From NCBI GenBank assembly GCA_903952135.1, contig CAJBER010000219.1, positions 1 through 32,870 of the forward strand: DNA of 32,870 nucleotides, in the 5' to 3' direction. The number at the start of each line of letters is the position of its first letter. The first letter of the stretch is position 1. This DNA comes from an uncultured Algoriphagus sp. (lineage in GTDB: Bacteria > Bacteroidota > Bacteroidia > Cytophagales > Cyclobacteriaceae). The notes under the pieces are model-generated. The model saw only the letters and a list, made by a program, of their open reading frames with translations. It was not told where the DNA came from and did no database searches. Both the position numbers and the translations under genes were made by a program. Below are positions 23,474 through 31,922 of the stretch, piece after piece.

Positions 23474-25891
23474 TTAGCTTCGGATGATGGCCCCCACTTG
23501 ATTTTGAAAGGCATGAATCAAGTTACTCATTGTTTTTTCAATTTCCTTATCGGTCAAGGTATTTTCTTGATCCTGAAGAATAAAACTCAGCGCATAGGCT
23601 TTTTTCCCAGCCTCCAATTTGTCTCCTTGGTACACATCAAAAACATCCAATCGCTTCAATAATTTTCCTCCTGCTTTTTCGGCCACTACCTTGACACGGG
23701 CAAAGGAAACCTCCTTATCCAGCACCAAGGAAAGGTCACGACGAACCTCAGGAAACTTGGATAGTTCTTGGAATTTTTTCAATCCTGAAGATTTCTTAGC
23801 CAGCAAATCCCAGTCAAGCTCTGCATACCAAACCTCCTGTCTTACTTCGGCCAACTTCAGTTGTTTATCTTCGACCAGACCCAAGGTAGCTACCACTTTT
23901 TCACCCAGTTTCAAACTCAAGCCGTAGGCAAAAGGGGCTGTTTCCATCACCTCCACCTCACTTGCTTCTACATTCAAACGCTCGAGGATTCGAGATACTG
24001 TGGCATACAAGTCGGTAAAGCCAAATGGCTTCGCGGGCTCTACCCAGCTCTCCGAAGAACGGTTGCCGGACTGAAAAATCGCCAAACGGCGCGATTCCTT
24101 GTAGCCCCCTTCCGCCTTCTTTTGGTATATCGTACCAAACTCAAAGCACTTCAAGTCAGTTTGTCTTCTGTTGATGTTGTGTGCTACAACCTCCAAGCCG
24201 GAGAACAAGAGGGTTTGGCGCATGACACCTAAGTCTTCACTCAACTTGTTGTAGATCTCCACGGTGGTGCTGGCATCCAAAAAGCCTGCCTTTTCCACAT
24301 ACTTGGGGCTGGTCAAGCTGTTGGTCACCAACTCAAAATAGCCTTGATTGGCAAGCAGCTCGGTGAGTCTGTACTGCAGCTTCGCCACATCCTTTACGGG
24401 ATGCTCAGCCAAGTAATCCGTGCGTAGTGCATTAGAAAGTAGCACTTGCTGGAAGCCATGAATACGCAACACTTCCTCGATGATGTCTGCTTCACGCGTC
24501 ACATCCACTCGGTAAGGCTTGACGGTAGCTACAAATCCTTCGGTCGTCAACTCAGAAACTGCAATCTCTAAACTTTCCAAGATCCCCACCACTTCGGTAG
24601 GTTCGATAACTTTGCCAATCAGGCGATTGATGTGCCCAAAATTGACTGGAATACGCACGTCCTGCTTGGACTCAGGATAAACATCAATGATTTCGGAGGC
24701 AACTTTTGCTCCGGCATACCGCTGCAAAAGGATGACGGCCTGCTTCAGTGCATACACAGGCATGTTGGGATCGGTTCCCCGCTCAAAACGGAAGGAAGCA
24801 TCGGTCTTCAATCCATGCACCTGAGATCCCTTGCGAATCACGTCAGGGGAGAAATAAGCAGACTCCAAAAAGATACTTGTGGTCTGATCGGACACACCTG
24901 AAACGGCTCCTCCAAAGACCCCAGCAATACACATCCCTCCCTTCGGATCACAGATCATTAATTCTTCGCCAGAAAGCTTTCGCTCTTTTCCGTCTAGGGT
25001 CACGAAGGTGCTCCCTTTCGGAAGTTTGCCTACGCGAATTTTGCCCTCCCCAATTTTGGAAGCATCAAAGGCATGCAAAGGCTGCCCCAAATCGTGAAGG
25101 ATGTAGTTGGTGATGTCGACCACATTGTTGATCGGCTCCAAGCCCAGTGAGCGCAGAAAATGCTGGATCCATTGTGGGGAAGGTCCTACTTGAATATTCG
25201 TCAAGACGACCCCTGCATAGCGAGGGCAATCGTCCGTTTTGTCCACGACTACTTGTACGGCAGGGCCTTGGGCCTCTACAGGAAGTGGTTTTTCCTCAGG
25301 CAAACAAAGATCTCTACGCACAAGGGCTTTCAAGTCTCTAGCTACTCCTAGGTGTGAAGCGGCATCTGCTCTGTTGGGGGTAAGTCCGATTTCTAAAATT
25401 TGATCTTGGGTTACTTCAAAATAGGCCGAAGCAGGAGTTCCGTTTGGTAGGTCCGTGTCCAGCACCATGATTCCCGCATGGGAAGTACCAATTCCGATTT
25501 CGTCTTCGGCACAAATCATTCCTTCGGAAACTTGTCCTCGGATTTTAGCTTTCTTAATTTCAAAAGGCTCTCCATTGCTTGGGTACAAGGTGGCTCCAAC
25601 AGTAGCTACCACTACCTTCTGGCCTGCTGCCACATTGGAAGCACCACAAACAATCTGAGAAACCTGGTCTGGGCCGAAGGCTACAGTCGTCAAACTCAAC
25701 TTATCGGCATCGGGATGCTTTTCACAGGTCAACACCTCTCCAATGACCATCCCTTCCAAGCCTCCAGGTACAGACACAAAAGAATCAATGCTCTCTACTT
25801 CAAGCCCAGATTGGGTGAGTAGCGCGGCAATTTCGGCTGGACTTTCAGTCAAATGGATGTACTCCTTGAGTCTATTGATCGATATTTTCAT
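23474..25891 (-). CDS. pheT: Phenylalanyl-tRNA synthetase beta subunit
   Basis: An 805-residue PheT, the normal bacterial length. Domain order is visible: N-terminal segment MKISINRLKEYIHL, EMAP-type tRNA-binding domain (about 40-150, with VCGASNVAAGQKVVVATVGA), B3/B4 editing domain, B5 domain near 400-475, a catalytic-like core with FEFGTIYQKK, and the C-terminal ferredoxin-fold anticodon-binding domain (SKFPEVRRDLSLVLDKEVSF to the end). It needs PheS, which is not in this window. It is first in the block pheT, coiled-coil ORF, zapA and rny. A hairpin with a T run lies 30 bases before its ATG, either the terminator of the upstream gene or part of a leader. Confidence 0.97.
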   Translation of the reverse strand: MKISINRLKEYIHLTESPAEIAALLTQSGLEVESIDSFVSVPGGLEGMVIGEVLTCEKHPDADKLSLTTVAFGPDQVSQIVCGASNVAAGQKVVVATVGATLYPSNGEPFEIKKAKIRGQVSEGMICAEDEIGIGTSHAGIMVLDTDLPNGTPASAYFEVTQDQILEIGLTPNRADAASHLGVARDLKALVRRDLCLPEEKPLPVEAQGPAVQVVVDKTDDCPRYAGVVLTNIQVGPSPQWIQHFLRSLGLEPINNVVDITNYILHDLGQPLHAFDASKIGEGKIRVGKLPKGSTFVTLDGKERKLSGEELMICDPKGGMCIAGVFGGAVSGVSDQTTSIFLESAYFSPDVIRKGSQVHGLKTDASFRFERGTDPNMPVYALKQAVILLQRYAGAKVASEIIDVYPESKQDVRIPVNFGHINRLIGKVIEPTEVVGILESLEIAVSELTTEGFVATVKPYRVDVTREADIIEEVLRIHGFQQVLLSNALRTDYLAEHPVKDVAKLQYRLTELLANQGYFELVTNSLTSPKYVEKAGFLDASTTVEIYNKLSEDLGVMRQTLLFSGLEVVAHNINRRQTDLKCFEFGTIYQKKAEGGYKESRRLAIFQSGNRSSESWVEPAKPFGFTDLYATVSRILERLNVEASEVEVMETAPFAYGLSLKLGEKVVATLGLVEDKQLKLAEVRQEVWYAELDWDLLAKKSSGLKKFQELSKFPEVRRDLSLVLDKEVSFARVKVVAEKAGGKLLKRLDVFDVYQGDKLEAGKKAYALSFILQDQENTLTDKEIEKTMSNLIHAFQNQVGAIIRS

Positions 25892-25920
25892 AGCAATGGG
25901 TGAGCTACCTTTCCGGTTAG

Positions 25921-25943
25921 CAAAAAAGGTGCATGAGCACCTT
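25921..25943 (-). terminator. Hairpin plus T run upstream of pheT
   Basis: AAGGTGC (25926-25932) and GCACCTT (25937-25943) pair perfectly around a four-base loop. On the minus strand they are followed by TTTTTTG. This is a good intrinsic terminator shape between the DUF1684 gene and pheT. It most simply ends the DUF1684 transcript, but a -7-like element just before it leaves open a leader role. Confidence 0.6.
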
Positions 25944-25955
25944 GTGGGTAAGTTA

Positions 25956-25963
25956 CAAATTTA
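25956..25963 (-). promoter_or_regulatory. Possible -7 element upstream of pheT
   Basis: The minus strand reads TAAATTTG, matching TAnnTTTG, 65 bases before the pheT ATG. No TTG is seen at the usual spacing, and the terminator-like hairpin lies downstream of it, so its role as the pheT promoter is doubtful. Confidence 0.3.
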
Positions 25964-25987
25964 AAAGATTTGCCTGAGCCCTGGGCA

Positions 25988-26602
25988 TTAATCGTAATTT
26001 TTCTCCCCTACCGGAATGGCAATTTCCAAGATATTTTCTCGAGGAGGCAGCGGGCAGGCAAAGTCAGGATTGTAGGCGCAGTAGGGGTTGAAGGCCAAGT
26101 TAAAATCAATGGTAATGCTGTTTTTTCCATCTTGGCGAACATTCAGGTAGCGCCCTCCTCCATAGGTTTCTTTGCCCGAGGTCTCGTCTGCAAAGGCCAA
26201 GAAAAAGTTGCGCATATCGGATTCACTCAGGGATTGTAGCAGGAGGACTTTGTTGGTTTTTCCGCCCAACTCAAATTCTGCCCAGGAATGTTCCAAGTAG
26301 CGCTCGGTACTTCCATCTGTCAAAGGCACCTCCCGAACTTTCTTGATTTCGATGGGGAGTAAGCGTGCTTTGACCCGATAGTCTGGGTTGATGGCATAAA
26401 ATTTCAAACTTTGTAATCCTCGTTTTTGCTCTTCGGTCAAGGGGGACTCGACATTGAAGCGGATGTATTTGAATTGGCGCTCGCGCTCTGTTTCGATTTT
26501 TTCTTGGTAATCTTCCGGACTCTCGGCAGCGGTAAACATGTAGGCAACGGCGGCCAAGACCACTAGCGATGCCAGAATAAGTAGAAGATGACTTGATTTC
26601 AC
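25988..26602 (-). CDS. DUF1684 domain protein, membrane-anchored or secreted
   Basis: A 204-residue protein with an N-terminal hydrophobic segment (SSHLLLILASLVVLAAVAYMF) that acts as signal peptide or anchor. The rest is a DUF1684 domain (PF07920). The family's conserved C-terminal block is clear: TYGGGRYLNV, then IDFNLAFNPYCAYNPDFACP and LPPRENILEIAIPVGEK. The biochemical function of DUF1684 is not known to me. It lies between radC and pheT on the same strand, with gaps of 78 and 96 bases, so it may be its own unit. Confidence 0.88.
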   Translation of the reverse strand: MKSSHLLLILASLVVLAAVAYMFTAAESPEDYQEKIETERERQFKYIRFNVESPLTEEQKRGLQSLKFYAINPDYRVKARLLPIEIKKVREVPLTDGSTERYLEHSWAEFELGGKTNKVLLLQSLSESDMRNFFLAFADETSGKETYGGGRYLNVRQDGKNSITIDFNLAFNPYCAYNPDFACPLPPRENILEIAIPVGEKNYD

Positions 26603-26680
26603 GTGTTCTTTTATTTTTAACTATTCAAACTACCCTTCCCTACTCTTGGTTTGAACCCCTGCGAAAGAATAGTCCCAATT

Positions 26681-27376
26681 CTACATCATCCCTTCATCCG
26701 CAAAACTAAAGTACCCCTGATCGGTGTAGATGAGGTGTTCAATTAGTGGCAGTTCCAACTCCCTTCCTATTTGCTGTACGCGTTGGGTGAGGCGCTGATC
26801 CGCCTCGGAAGGTTTTAGGTTGCCGCTGGGGTGATTGTGTACCAAAATTAGGGAATGCGCTCCGTGTTCCAAAGCAAATTTGAAGACCACCTTGGGATCA
26901 ACTACCGAAGCAGTGGTTCCACCTTGACTGATGCGTTGCTTTTTGATCAAGCCATTGGTTCGATTCAGGAGGAGTAAATACACTTGCTCTACCGGTTCGT
27001 CATGCAAATCCGGTCGCATAAGCAAATAGACTTGTCGGGAACTGGTGATTTTTTCTCGTTTGGGCAGTTCCTGTTCTTTTCTCCGTCTACCCAGTTCCAA
27101 GGCACTGACAATCGAAACGGCTTTGGCCTCCCCTATCCCTTTGAATTGGGTGAGGTCTGCTATGGACATCCGTGCCACAGCTCCCAGGTCATTACCTACC
27201 GACGATAGCAGCATGCGGGCTAGGTCGACGGCACTGCAGGCCGCGGTGCCTGTGCCAATCAGGATGGCAATAAGCTCTGCATCGGAGAGGGCTGCTTTCC
27301 CTTTGAGGAGGAGCTTTTCGCGGGGCCGATCTGCTTCGGCCAACTCAAAAATTCTAATTGAGGAGTGTATATCCAT
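26681..27376 (-). CDS. radC: RadC family JAB/MPN-domain protein
   Basis: A 231-residue protein with an N-terminal helix-hairpin-helix part (SIADLTQFKGIGEAKAVSI) and a C-terminal JAB/MPN metalloprotease-like domain with the JAMM-type motif LILVHNHPSGNLKPSEAD. The length is standard for chromosomal RadC. The name comes from a radiation-sensitivity phenotype later attributed to another gene, so a direct repair role is doubtful. It lies downstream of rpsT on the same strand but beyond the rpsT terminator, so it probably needs its own promoter or readthrough; no TAnnTTTG was found in the short gap. Confidence 0.94.
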   Translation of the reverse strand: MDIHSSIRIFELAEADRPREKLLLKGKAALSDAELIAILIGTGTAACSAVDLARMLLSSVGNDLGAVARMSIADLTQFKGIGEAKAVSIVSALELGRRRKEQELPKREKITSSRQVYLLMRPDLHDEPVEQVYLLLLNRTNGLIKKQRISQGGTTASVVDPKVVFKFALEHGAHSLILVHNHPSGNLKPSEADQRLTQRVQQIGRELELPLIEHLIYTDQGYFSFADEGMM

Positions 27377-27420
27377 GCGTAGGTTAAAAAGTAAATTAAA
27401 CCTACGGAAAAAAGGGCATA

Positions 27421-27447
27421 AAAAAACCCTGCTTGTAGGCAGGGTTT
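27421..27447 (-). terminator. Terminator of rpsT
   Basis: AAACCCTGC (27424-27432) pairs with GCAGGGTTT (27439-27447) around a six-base loop. On the minus strand a T run follows directly. It starts about 20 bases past the rpsT stop. A T run on the plus side (GATTTTTTGG) also gives it bidirectional character. Confidence 0.9.
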
Positions 27448-27466
27448 GATTTTTTGGTGGGATAAA

Positions 27467-27721
27467 TTATCCCAAAGCGCTTACCACTTTAGCCAATCTT
27501 GACTTCTTGTTGTTTGCGTTGTTTTTATGAATGACATTCTTCTTAGCCAGTTTGTCCAACATGGAAGAAACTTTCTTATACAACTCCATCGCTTCTACTT
27601 TATCGGTAGCCGCCTTCAATCTTTTGATAAAAGTACGGGTGGTCTTAGCCTGATATCTGTTTCTCAAACGCTTTACGTCGTTGGCGCGAATTCTCTTTAG
27701 AGCTGATTTATGATTTGCCAT
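27467..27721 (-). CDS. rpsT: 30S ribosomal protein S20
   Basis: An 84-residue, strongly basic protein beginning MANHKSALKRIRANDVKRLRN, the characteristic S20 start, and ending in a lysine-rich helix (ANNKKSRLAKVVSALG). S20 binds the 5' domain and helix 44 of 16S rRNA early in 30S assembly. It is a single-gene unit with a strong promoter 50 bases upstream and a terminator just downstream. Confidence 0.97.
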   Translation of the reverse strand: MANHKSALKRIRANDVKRLRNRYQAKTTRTFIKRLKAATDKVEAMELYKKVSSMLDKLAKKNVIHKNNANNKKSRLAKVVSALG

Positions 27722-27771
27722 ATCTAGTTAATTTTCTAATTCTTGTCCGAGTCCTATTTTGAACGGGAATG

Positions 27772-27802
27772 CAAAGTTATTGGAAATAATTAATTCTGCC
27801 AA
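27772..27802 (-). promoter_or_regulatory. rpsT promoter (Bacteroidota type)
   Basis: The minus strand has TTG (27802-27800), a 20-base spacer and TAACTTTG (27779-27772). Both halves fit the TTG-N19-21-TAnnTTTG consensus, and the leader to the rpsT ATG would be about 45 bases. Confidence 0.78.
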
Positions 27803-27928
27803 AGGAATTTTAAACATTCCTTACCAAGTATCGAGGTCTTCGGGGAAAAATAAAAGATTGAATGAAAAAAAGTGGGTAAAAATGGGTTCTAGACCCTATT
27901 TATCCGAAAAAATCCAGTAGATTCAATC

Positions 27929-28870
27929 ATGAATTTTTTAATCTTTTCTTTCGCATCTATTTTTTTTTATCTCCTTCCGATGCCCTTCTGGGGCTTTTTT
28001 GGACATGCCTTGATCAATCGACAGGCTGTATATTCCCTCCCTCCCGAGATGCTGCACCTCTACAAGAAGGAGCTAGCTTACCTTGCGGAAAAATCGGTGA
28101 ACCCCGACCGAAGGCGCTATGCCGTCAAAGGGGAAGCAGAAAAGCACTACATCGACTTGGATCATTACGGGGACAGTGTGCGCTACCGGCTACCAAAATA
28201 CTGGGCAGCCGCATTGGAACAGTATCCCGAAGATTCCCTGCGGGCACATGGCATTGGACCTTGGTCTACCTACCTTACTTTTTTGAGTTTGACCAAAGCC
28301 TTTGCAGCTCAGGATAAAGCCGCCATCCTACGCCTGTCAGCAGATCTTGGGCATTACCTTGGGGATTTGAATGTCCCCTTGCATACCACTCAAAACTACA
28401 ATGGGCAACTCAGCGGACAAACGGGTATTCATGGCTTCTGGGAAAGCAGAATCCCGGAGCTGCAGGCCAAGAATTACTCCTTCTGGGTGGGTAAGGCAAG
28501 TTATGTTGCGGACCCCCAACAAGCCCTTTGGGAAGCGGTCTACCGAGCCCATGCACAGGTAGACTCCGTGTTGAAATTTGAAAAACTAGTAACGGAGACG
28601 TTTCCCGAGGGCCAAAAATATAGCTACGAGGAACGAGGAGGACAGACGGTGCGGGTCTATTCTCGAGCGTTTACTGAAGCCTACGCCTTGGCACTCAACA
28701 AACAGGTAGAACGGCAAATGCGTGCGTCCATCAAGATGATAGCTGACTTTTGGTATACCGCTTGGGTCAATGGCGGGCAGCCAGATTTAAGTTCACTCAA
28801 GCAGGAGTCTGTGCGAGAGGATGGGCTTCGCCCAGATCCCAAACTGCGGGTACGCGAGCATCGCCCCTAA
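27929..28870 (+). CDS. S1/P1-nuclease / zinc-dependent phospholipase C superfamily protein, secreted
   Basis: A 313-residue protein with a hydrophobic signal peptide ending just before WGFFGHALIN. In this superfamily the mature N-terminal tryptophan itself binds zinc, so cleavage directly before W21 is expected. Further trinuclear-zinc motifs are present: HYIDLDHYGD, and the block LGHYLGDLNVPLHTTQNYNG followed by GIHGFWES, matching HxxxDxxxPLH and GxHxxWE patterns. The enzyme could be a secreted nuclease/nucleotidase or a phospholipase C-like hydrolase; sequence alone does not decide. It stands alone on the plus strand between rpsT and the split barrel gene. The charged C-terminal tail after residue 280 is likely disordered. 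Confidence 0.85.
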   Translation: MNFLIFSFASIFFYLLPMPFWGFFGHALINRQAVYSLPPEMLHLYKKELAYLAEKSVNPDRRRYAVKGEAEKHYIDLDHYGDSVRYRLPKYWAAALEQYPEDSLRAHGIGPWSTYLTFLSLTKAFAAQDKAAILRLSADLGHYLGDLNVPLHTTQNYNGQLSGQTGIHGFWESRIPELQAKNYSFWVGKASYVADPQQALWEAVYRAHAQVDSVLKFEKLVTETFPEGQKYSYEERGGQTVRVYSRAFTEAYALALNKQVERQMRASIKMIADFWYTAWVNGGQPDLSSLKQESVREDGLRPDPKLRVREHRP

Positions 28871-28978
28871 GCAGGAGGTGAATTAAGGCGTTCCTTTACA
28901 CTCCCAGGTTTTTGAGCCAAACGCTTATCAAATAGTTAACTTTTTTTTCCCCTTAACTAACTAAATGCTAGAAGCCTC

Positions 28979-29620
28979 CTACAAATACAGGAGGTGGATG
29001 CCAAAAACACCCTGCAAGGCATTGGCCCGCTGCATGTAGCTTCGGTCACTAGGGTTGATGACAATTTTGTTTCCATTCAGAAGGCTGTAATTCCCCCCAA
29101 ATACCAACTTGAGATCAAAAATGCCCTTGACTTCCTTGGCAACAGTGTACTGAAATGCCAGCCTTCCAGAAAAATTCCCGTAGTCGAGAATAAATCGGGA
29201 GGGACTTAGGCCGTGAATCACCTGCAATTGTCCATAACCCAGTTCACCCCGGAGATCAAGATTTTTGACTAGAGGCACCTGATGGTAGAGCTAAATTCCA
29301 GTTTCTGGCATACGCACCTCGGTAAAAAACCCTCCCAAAAACCGGTTGTTTTGAATGCTAGCTTCTTGCTTGTCAAAGTAAATCCCAACACCTGGATAGC
29401 CATGAAATCCAAAATCTACGGTGAGGCGGTAGCTCAACCCCACCGCATAGGTATCCCCTAAAAAAGTGCCCTTTTCGAAGGCACGGTATCCCAGCGCTGC
29501 CCCTTGGGCAAAGGTAAACTGCCCCTTGGGAAGCCTTCCTTCCTCCTCCTTCACCTCTTGAGAAAATCCGGGCAAAACCGCCCAAAACAAAAGGATTGCA
29601 AAAAAGCTTTTTCGGATCAT
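28979..29620 (-). pseudogene. Outer-membrane beta-barrel protein gene interrupted by an in-frame TAG
   Basis: Two track ORFs, 29291-29620 and 28979-29278, are in the same frame and separated only by a TAG (29293-29291) plus four sense codons (LYHQ). Read through, they give a 213-residue protein. It has signal peptide MIRKSFFAILLFWAVLPGFSQ and alternating hydrophobic/aromatic strands (QFTFAQGAALGYRAF, TYAVGLSYRLTVDFGF, LVKNLDLRGELGYGQL, GRLAFQYTVAKE) ending in LLYL, as in small outer-membrane barrels. The TAG lies mid-barrel, so the first half alone should not fold. A nonsense mutation (from TGG or CAG, for example) or a sequencing error is likely. It overlaps the upstream lipoprotein gene by four bases, so both formed an operon. 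Confidence 0.75.
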
Positions 29621-30054
29621 TCGCGGACAATTTTTAAAATGCCCAAATCCCTAACCCCATCTGCATCTCTGGGCGCATCAGTGGCGAGCAGGAAATTTTC
29701 TGTGAGCTGTATGCCATTGAATTCGGTTTGAAACCGAGCCGGCGCAGTCAGCATTAGGTAATATTCATTTTCAAAAGAGCTATCCGTACGAGATGGTAGG
29801 ATGAAACTAAACTCCCCTCTTTCATCGGTTTTTATCCGGTAAACTATCGACTTGGCTACCGGAACTTGTCCATTCAAAAAATCAATATTTTGGGATAAAG
29901 TAAGTTCCAAACCAGGGACTGCTTTTCCTTCCTTATCCACTATCCGTCCCGTAAACGTATCAAAGCTATTGTGGATAAATTCCTGGCAGGCCCCAAGCGA
30001 AAACAGGAGGCTGACCAGTAGAAAAAAAAATCCTTTGCTACAGATTTTTCTCAT
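29617..30054 (-). CDS. Lipoprotein with carboxypeptidase-regulatory-like domain
   Basis: A 145-residue protein. The N-terminus MRKICSKGFFFLLVSLLFSLGAC ends in a classic lipobox (LGAC). The rest is a small beta-sandwich of the carboxypeptidase-regulatory-like type: TFTGRIVDKEGKAVPGLELTLS, then YRIKTDERGEFSFILP. Such domains are common on surface lipoproteins and TonB-dependent receptors of Bacteroidota, where they serve as adhesion or interaction modules. Its stop overlaps the barrel gene's ATG (ATGA), which suggests a lipoprotein/barrel pair; the partner is now broken. No enzymatic motif is visible. Confidence 0.85.
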   Translation of the reverse strand: MRKICSKGFFFLLVSLLFSLGACQEFIHNSFDTFTGRIVDKEGKAVPGLELTLSQNIDFLNGQVPVAKSIVYRIKTDERGEFSFILPSRTDSSFENEYYLMLTAPARFQTEFNGIQLTENFLLATDAPRDADGVRDLGILKIVRE

Positions 30055-30129
30055 TTATTTAGTGAAAACACGCGAAAGGGACAAATACACCGTTGCCATT
30101 ACTAAAAACCTCGACGGTTTAAGTATTAA

Positions 30130-30202
30130 AACCTTCGAGGTCTAAAAAGACCTCAAAGGTTGGAGGAACAAAACCTTCGAGGTCTGGAAGACCTCAAAGG
30201 TT
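30130..30202. repeat. Two tandem copies of a 31-32-base hairpin repeat at the ettA stop codon
   Basis: AACCTTCGAGGTCT and AGACCTCAAAGGTT form a 14-base stem with one mismatch. The unit occurs twice, at 30130-30161 (loop AAAAA) and 30172-30202 (loop GGA), with identical arms. The right copy shares two bases with the ettA stop codon (30201-30203). A smaller related stem, AAACC/GGTTT, lies at about 30106-30120. Such AACCTTCGAGGT-type palindromes look like dispersed Bacteroidota intergenic repeats and here may serve as the ettA terminator. Confidence 0.85.
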
Positions 30203-31880
30203 ATTTCAAATTCTTATATCGGATACGCTTCGGCATCACGTCGCCCAGGCGCTTTTTCTTGTTTTCCTCGTAGTCGGAGAAGTTGCCTTCAAACCAGTAC
30301 ACCTGTGAATCGCCTTCAAAGGCCAGGATATGCGTACAGATTCGATCTAGGAACCAGCGGTCGTGGGAAATCACCACGGCACAGCCTCCAAAATTTTCCA
30401 AGGCTTCTTCCAAGGCACGAAGCGTGTTCACGTCCAAATCGTTGGTCGGCTCATCGAGCAAAAGCAAGTTGCCCCCTTCCTTCAAGGTGATCGCCAAGTG
30501 CACGCGGTTGCGCTCTCCACCGGAAAGCACGCCTACCTTTTTCTCCTGATCGGAACCGGCAAAGTTGAACTTGGACACGTAGGCCCGTGAGTTCACTTCC
30601 TTATTGCCGAGCTTCATCAACTCATTGCCATCGGAGATTAACTGGTATACTGTCTTGTTGGGATCCAAGGTATCGTGCTCCTGGTCCACATAGGCCAGCT
30701 TCACTGTATCTCCCACTTCAAAGTTTCCTGAATCCGCTTTTTCCTGTCCAGTAATCAATTTGAAAAGGGTAGACTTACCCGCACCATTGGGACCAATGAT
30801 TCCCACAATCCCCCCTTGCGGTAGGGAGAAGCTGAGGTTTTCAAAAAGTAATTTGTCTCCGTAGGCTTTGGACACGTTGTTGACCTCAATCACCTTGGCA
30901 CCCAAACGTGGTCCCGGAGGGATAAAGAGTTCCAACTTGGCTTCCTTGTCCTTGGATTCTTCGCCAATCAATTTGTCGTAGGCATTCAAACGGGCCTTGC
31001 CTTTGGATTGTCTGGCCTTGGGAGACATGCGAATCCATTCCAGTTCCCGTTCCAAGGTCTTCTGACGCTTGGATTCGGTTTTCTCCTCCTGCTTGAGTCT
31101 GTTTTGCTTTTGATCGAGCCAAGAGGAATAGTTGCCCTTCCAAGGAATGCCCTCGCCACGGTCTAGTTCGAGGATCCAACCGGCCACATTGTCTAGGAAG
31201 TAACGGTCGTGGGTAACGGCAATGACTGTACCCTTGTAATTCTGCAAATGCTGCTCTAGCCAATGCACGGATTCGGCATCGAGGTGGTTGGTCGGTTCAT
31301 CGAGTAGCAACACATCGGGCTCCTGCAAAAGCAATCGGCAAAGCGCCACACGTCTTTTCTCCCCACCGGAAAGGTTGGCCACATTGGCATCGGCAGGTGG
31401 GAGACGCAAGGCATCCATGGCCTTGTCCAGCATCACGTCCAGTTCCCAGGCGTTGACTGCATCTAATTTTTCCTGCACCTCTCCCTGACGGGTAATCAAC
31501 TTGTCCATGGCATCCGGATCTTCCATGAGGGCGGGATCCATGAATTTCTCGTTGATTTCTTCAAATTCTTTGAGCAAGGCTACCGTGCTCGCTACCGCTT
31601 CCTCCACTACTTCCTTGACGGTCTTGCTTGGATCGAGTTTGGGCTCTTGTTCCAACATGCCTACTGTGTAACCTGGAGACCAGACTACCTCCCCTAAAAA
31701 TTCCTTGTCTAGGCCTGCGATGATGCGAAGTACAGAGGACTTACCGGAGCCATTGAGACCCAAAACGCCAATTTTAGCACCGTAAAAAAAGGATAGGTAA
31801 ATGTCTTTTAAGACTTTTTTCTGTGGTGGGTAGATTTTGGATACCCCTGCCATGGAAAAGATAATTTTTTCTGCACTCAT
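30201..31880 (-). CDS. ettA: Energy-dependent translational throttle protein EttA (ABC-F)
   Basis: A 559-residue ABC-F ATPase, close to E. coli EttA (555). It binds the ribosomal E site and gates entry into elongation according to ATP/ADP. EttA-specific features are the opening IIFSMAGVSKIYPPQKKVLKDI and PGYTVGMLEQEPKLDP. Cassette 1 has GLNGSGKSS, LSGGEKRR and LLLDEPTNHLD; cassette 2 has GPNGAGKST, LSGGERNR and LLLDEPTNDLD. The linker SWLDQKQNRLKQEEK is the arm/tRNA-interaction motif. The start was set at the ATG at 31880 because the 37 extra track residues have no counterpart in EttA and a TATTTTTG element lies 43 bases before this ATG. The 3' end runs into a hairpin repeat. Confidence 0.95.
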   Translation of the reverse strand: MSAEKIIFSMAGVSKIYPPQKKVLKDIYLSFFYGAKIGVLGLNGSGKSSVLRIIAGLDKEFLGEVVWSPGYTVGMLEQEPKLDPSKTVKEVVEEAVASTVALLKEFEEINEKFMDPALMEDPDAMDKLITRQGEVQEKLDAVNAWELDVMLDKAMDALRLPPADANVANLSGGEKRRVALCRLLLQEPDVLLLDEPTNHLDAESVHWLEQHLQNYKGTVIAVTHDRYFLDNVAGWILELDRGEGIPWKGNYSSWLDQKQNRLKQEEKTESKRQKTLERELEWIRMSPKARQSKGKARLNAYDKLIGEESKDKEAKLELFIPPGPRLGAKVIEVNNVSKAYGDKLLFENLSFSLPQGGIVGIIGPNGAGKSTLFKLITGQEKADSGNFEVGDTVKLAYVDQEHDTLDPNKTVYQLISDGNELMKLGNKEVNSRAYVSKFNFAGSDQEKKVGVLSGGERNRVHLAITLKEGGNLLLLDEPTNDLDVNTLRALEEALENFGGCAVVISHDRWFLDRICTHILAFEGDSQVYWFEGNFSDYEENKKKRLGDVMPKRIRYKNLK

Positions 31881-31922
31881 GCCCGAATAGTTAGGAAGTT
31901 GGTAAGTAACTGATGAATGAGG

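Noticed and set aside
30105-30202. Possible CRISPR array near the ettA stop
   Set aside because: There are only two palindromic units with a 10-base gap, and no spacer-length unique segments or cas genes. It is a tandem hairpin repeat.
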